From the NCBI GenBank assembly GCA_949775045.1, contig OX459095.1:20640311-20704310 (forward strand): DNA of 64,000 bases, read 5' to 3'. The notes beneath the pieces are model-generated. The model did not search any database. It was not told the origin of the DNA and saw only the letters and a program-made list of their open reading frames with translations. Source of the stretch: Metridium senile. Its lineage: Eukaryota > Cnidaria > Anthozoa > Actiniaria > Metridiidae. The position numbers and the translations under genes are program-made. This document shows positions 60,523 to 64,000 of this stretch, piece by piece. Position 1 is the stretch's first letter; every line of letters starts with the position of its first letter.

Positions 60523-60892
60523 ATCTGAGGAATTTTTTTTTAAAGCGAATAAAACGAATAAAATTATTTTTTTACCGCGCGCCAAGCGCCATATTTAAAA
60601 AATACTGTTTTATTTGAGCGCGCAGTTGGGCCTCCTGTGCTGTTTGGCCGGTTTGTCGTACGTGCGACATTCTCACTTTCGACAGAATTCGAAGAAAGTT
60701 GTATTTTCTACGCTCTTTGACATCGTGCAGATTTTCGAAAAAACGGCGTGCGAAAAGCCACAGGAATCCCATCTGCACGCATTCAAACAAGTATACCACA
60801 AAATCCCCACCCACCCGCGCGCTCGAACAACAAAAAAAACAGGTAAAATATAATATTATTCGCTTTAAAAAATTCCTCAGATACACAAGTTG
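60523..60892. mobile_element. 370-bp TIR element (ATCTGAGGAATTTTTT)
   Basis: ATCTGAGGAATTTTTTT then AAAGCGAATAA is mirrored at the right end. The interior has an exon-like open frame on the plus strand (AQLGLLCCLAGLSYVRHSHF onward) followed by a possible donor AGGTAAAA at 60841. Possible captured exon, not recognised. Confidence 0.65.
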
Positions 60893-62903
60893 GGCTGCCT
60901 TTGCTTGATTATCTTACATTTTTACTCCAACAGTTTCCTTAGAAACATTTATGCCGCATTCATTTGTTGCCCTCTGGTCCCCTATAAAATAACCATCGTT
61001 CCGCATAGTACATATTAAGTTATTTGTAAAGCCCAGCTTACGACAACATGCATAATTGATGGCCTTTAATAAAAATTCGTTCAGCTCAACCAAATTAAAA
61101 AAACGCGTTCCCATTGTTCTCTTTCTATAACTGATTTTGAAGGGGAAAAACTCAAGGTCACGGTGCTGTTTTTAACCACAACAACAGGAAGAAAAAGGCG
61201 TCCAAATTTGCAACAACTTGTAGCAAGCCGAAAATTGTGCTGCGACCTTACTCAACTCAAAGTAAAGCTTTGATTGCCGAGAAAAGTCGAATAGTATTTG
61301 AGAAGGAGAAAAAGAAGAAGAAAACCACGAAAAGGAAAAAAACATCATCCAAGACTTTAGCAAAAACAGTGTTTATGAAATCGTGCTGCGTCCTGATTAA
61401 AAGACGACAAGAAGACCAACAAAGTCACCCAAAACTGCAGCAACTCCCAGAATAATCCTCAAGTTGTGTTGATCTCTAGGGAATATTTGTCTGCGTTTGA
61501 ATCAAGAAAAGACGAACAAAAAATAGAAAAGACATCAACAGACTTTTACACATACAGTTCAACAAATTGTGTTGTCAGTGGGCTTGTGGAACTTTTCGTT
61601 GATTTTCTGCCGAGAAATACAAACGCACAGAATATAGCACATCCATCTATAGAGAAGACGAAGTGAAAGGAGAAGACTTATTTCTAAGAAGGTTAGTAGT
61701 CCAACTAATCATATCATGTTTTTTTTGTTTATAACTTTGAATGTTTGAATAATTTCGAGTTCGTTTAAAATATTGTAAGAATGTTGAAATTATGCATAAC
61801 ATCCTCGAAAAGTATTTCATACGGTTAACAATCCAATATTCTAATATACTCACGAATATACTACACGGATCGATCATCAGTAATTAATTAACTCACAAAC
61901 AGTTATTAGATTTGCCACTTCGGCACTAATACAGAGATTGCCTTTTCAATTTTACTCGAACTCAAGCCACATGTTTTAATATATAGTTGTTATTATTGTA
62001 AGTGGGTTAGAAGGTCTACTCTGGATCCTTGCACAACCGTGCTATCAGCTTAAAATACTTAGTAAAACCTTTAGATTTATAGGTATATATAGCGACGTAG
62101 GCGATCGCAGGCGATCTCAAGCGATTTTTTGCGAACTTAATCGATTTTAGGCTACTTTAGGAGGGGCAAAGATATACATTTGTTTCATCCGCCCTTATTT
62201 TGTTTGTTTTCTTCTTCAGCAGTAGGTATTTTTAATTAAATTTGAAATGAATGACGACTGCTAAGCACGTACGTCGCACACTGTTAACTTCAAGTTAGGT
62301 TATGCAGTTCTAAAAATAACGAGCACGAAAAAAGATTCGGATATTAACCGGACCTTTAACCACTACTGAGTCCTGGTGAACCCTAGTGGTGAATAAAGGA
62401 CTAGATAGTGTTTGATATACATTTGATTCAAAGAGGTTGACAGAGTGAACGGTGAACGGCGATTGCACGACCGAAAGGAACTGTGGGTGTTTTATATTGA
62501 TTATTTATCAGCACCTTTGTGGCACTACGCGAGCTCCATTTGGTGAAGAAGTATTTTATATTATTTTGTTTTTAAGTTTATCAGTCCGTTTGAAAGCTCC
62601 AGGTGAGAGAAATTCAGGATACGCACTTGAAGTATTTTTAATTGTTGCTGTATTTGCACGTCAATCAGCTTGAATAAATGATGTAATTACTACACTACAT
62701 TAATATATAATTGCACTTGTCAAAAACTGCTAAAATATATATTAATTCTAGCTTAACAAAGAACATTAGGGACTGCGCAATAATTATCAGGAGGAATATT
62801 GGGGATTGTTGCCTTTCATTCCCGATTTGGAAGTCTACAAACCTTCGAACTCAAACATATATTGTCTATTTACGTCCATTTTACTCCACTTTCATGTTAT
62901 ATA

Positions 62904-63092
62904 GCACCGCTGTACTATATGACAAAAAGCGCATTTGCACAGGGATAATCTCGATCCGGAGTAAAATTAAAAGTGTTTTCTATTGTTAAGCGATAATATT
63001 TTCCCATGCTTTGCTTGGAATTTGTGTATATGTTTACAACAAATCGAGGTTTAGCCTGTGCAAATGCGCCTGTCAAATAGAACAGCGGTACT
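62904..63092. mobile_element. 189-bp MITE
   Basis: CACCGCTGTACTATATGAC then GCGCATTTGCACAGG is mirrored by CCTGTGCAAATGCGCCTGTC and AGAACAGCGGTA. Confidence 0.7.
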
Positions 63093-63695
63093 AGATAACG
63101 CGAAACTATTGCTGGGCATCCTATCGAAAATCAATGACAATGACAATTTTTTTCATTTGCACAATTATGTTCAAGTTATTATATTTATCCTTACATGAAA
63201 GTGTGATCATATCCAACTGGGATAACTAGAAACCTATACGAAGCCAGTTGGCTATCATATTTTATAGTATTACAATATATCGGTAATTTATCAAAAATAT
63301 TTTTAACAGAAATAACAAAAAAGTGGAAAAAAGTGAAATATTATTATGTGAATATCAATTGGTTAAGTAGAATAAACGATTTAGAAAAATATAGAAGAAA
63401 ATAAGGCAGACAAATTTGAATAAATAGAACAACATGAAATATGTATGTGAAGGAGTACATTTTAGCCATTATTATAGGTTTGATTAACTGCGTTCTTTAA
63501 TAAATCTTTGAATTTTGAGATGCTCGAGGCCTCTTTTATTCTCTTATCTACTAAATTCCAAGCTTTCTGATATTTTGTAATCAAATCTGATATTTTCCAT
63601 ATTTGTTCGAACGTTTAATTGGCAGAGAAAATGACAATTTTGAGGAAACTCAATGCGTTGAGTATAATCCAGAATAGTTGAATACAACATTTCTA

Positions 63696-63719
63696 AGGCT
63701 GCGTTCATTATGTATGGCA

Positions 63720-63755
<36 letters not shown>

Positions 63756-63969
63756 AATTGGTGAAACACCTCCCTCGCAATTTTCAAAAAATTTAACAAT
63801 CCCCCCTCTCAAGAATAAAAATTTATCCGCTCCCCCTTGGTACCCCCCCCCCCCCCCACTTTTCTAATAAAAAAATTCACACTGATCCCCCTTTTCTTGT
63901 AAATTTTTTTCCAGATCCCCCTTCAATTTCACCTGCCCCCCCCTCTGCCATACATAATGAACGCAGCCT
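63696..63969. mobile_element. 274-bp MITE with G/C-run interior
   Basis: AGGCTGCGTTCATTATGTAT and its inverse at 63950-63969, flanking long G and C runs. Confidence 0.85.
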
Positions 63970-64000
63970 AATGCTTCAATTATTTTATGATTTGTATGCA

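Larger units (their letters stand above)
57243..64000. other. downstream region, no confident host gene
   Basis: Densely packed TIR elements and microsatellites. Open frames of 60-100 codons around 60600-60860 and 61237-61455 (Lys-rich RIVFEKEKKKKKTTKRKK) have no recognised domain. The ACSS2 poly(A) site is not clear. 61900-62900 is AT-rich with nothing recognisable. Confidence 0.5.

Overview
The window is AT-rich metazoan nuclear DNA. It has intron-rich genes with GT/AG splicing, no operons, and very many TIR elements, MITEs and tRNA-derived SINEs. Several repeat families (for example the foldback MITE starting CAACCTCGTTCCCAGGG and tRNA-SINEs with a B box GAGTTCGATTCC) look like those I associate with anthozoan cnidarians. 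A coral or anemone is my best guess, but the taxon is inferred, not proven. All exon models were made by eye from splice consensus, phase and similarity to known families.

Layout. 1-3239: upstream DNA with one MITE and a tetranucleotide repeat. 3240-16936 (+): a complete 14-exon Nemo-like kinase gene (NLK, 431 aa). Its introns carry a 1.7 kb near-perfect palindrome and several MITEs. 17-21.7 kb: NLK 3' region and TIR elements. 21769-26026 (+): a two-exon acyl-CoA synthetase of the ACSF2/medium-chain type, with an apparent 1-nt frameshift just before its C-terminal catalytic lysine. Its intron holds a hairpin element and a TIR element carrying a truncated tyrosine recombinase. 26.2-38 kb: a tandemly duplicated block holding two nearly identical intronless GNAT acetyltransferase genes (323 aa, NAT16/HisAT-like). 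The second unit is broken by insertions, including a 3.05 kb Helentron/Helitron-like segment that contains an unrecognised ORF with 24-residue tandem repeats and membrane segments. 38190-57242 (+): a complete 18-exon acetyl-CoA synthetase gene (ACSS2-like, 692 aa). Intron 1 holds nested TTAA-flanked elements, and exon 9 is followed by eight extra copies of its own 3' end plus splice donor. 57.2-64 kb: no confident host gene, but dense TIR elements, one carrying a fragment of a RecQ-like helicase exon.

ACSS2 and the ACSF2-like gene both make acyl-CoA, and GNAT enzymes use acetyl-CoA. This may be chance, as nothing in the sequence shows co-regulation. The most unusual features are the TIR-bounded recombinase, the repeat gene in the Helentron-like insert, the splice-donor array in ACSS2, the decoy acceptors before the NLK last exon, and the TATA-box loss in one GNAT copy.
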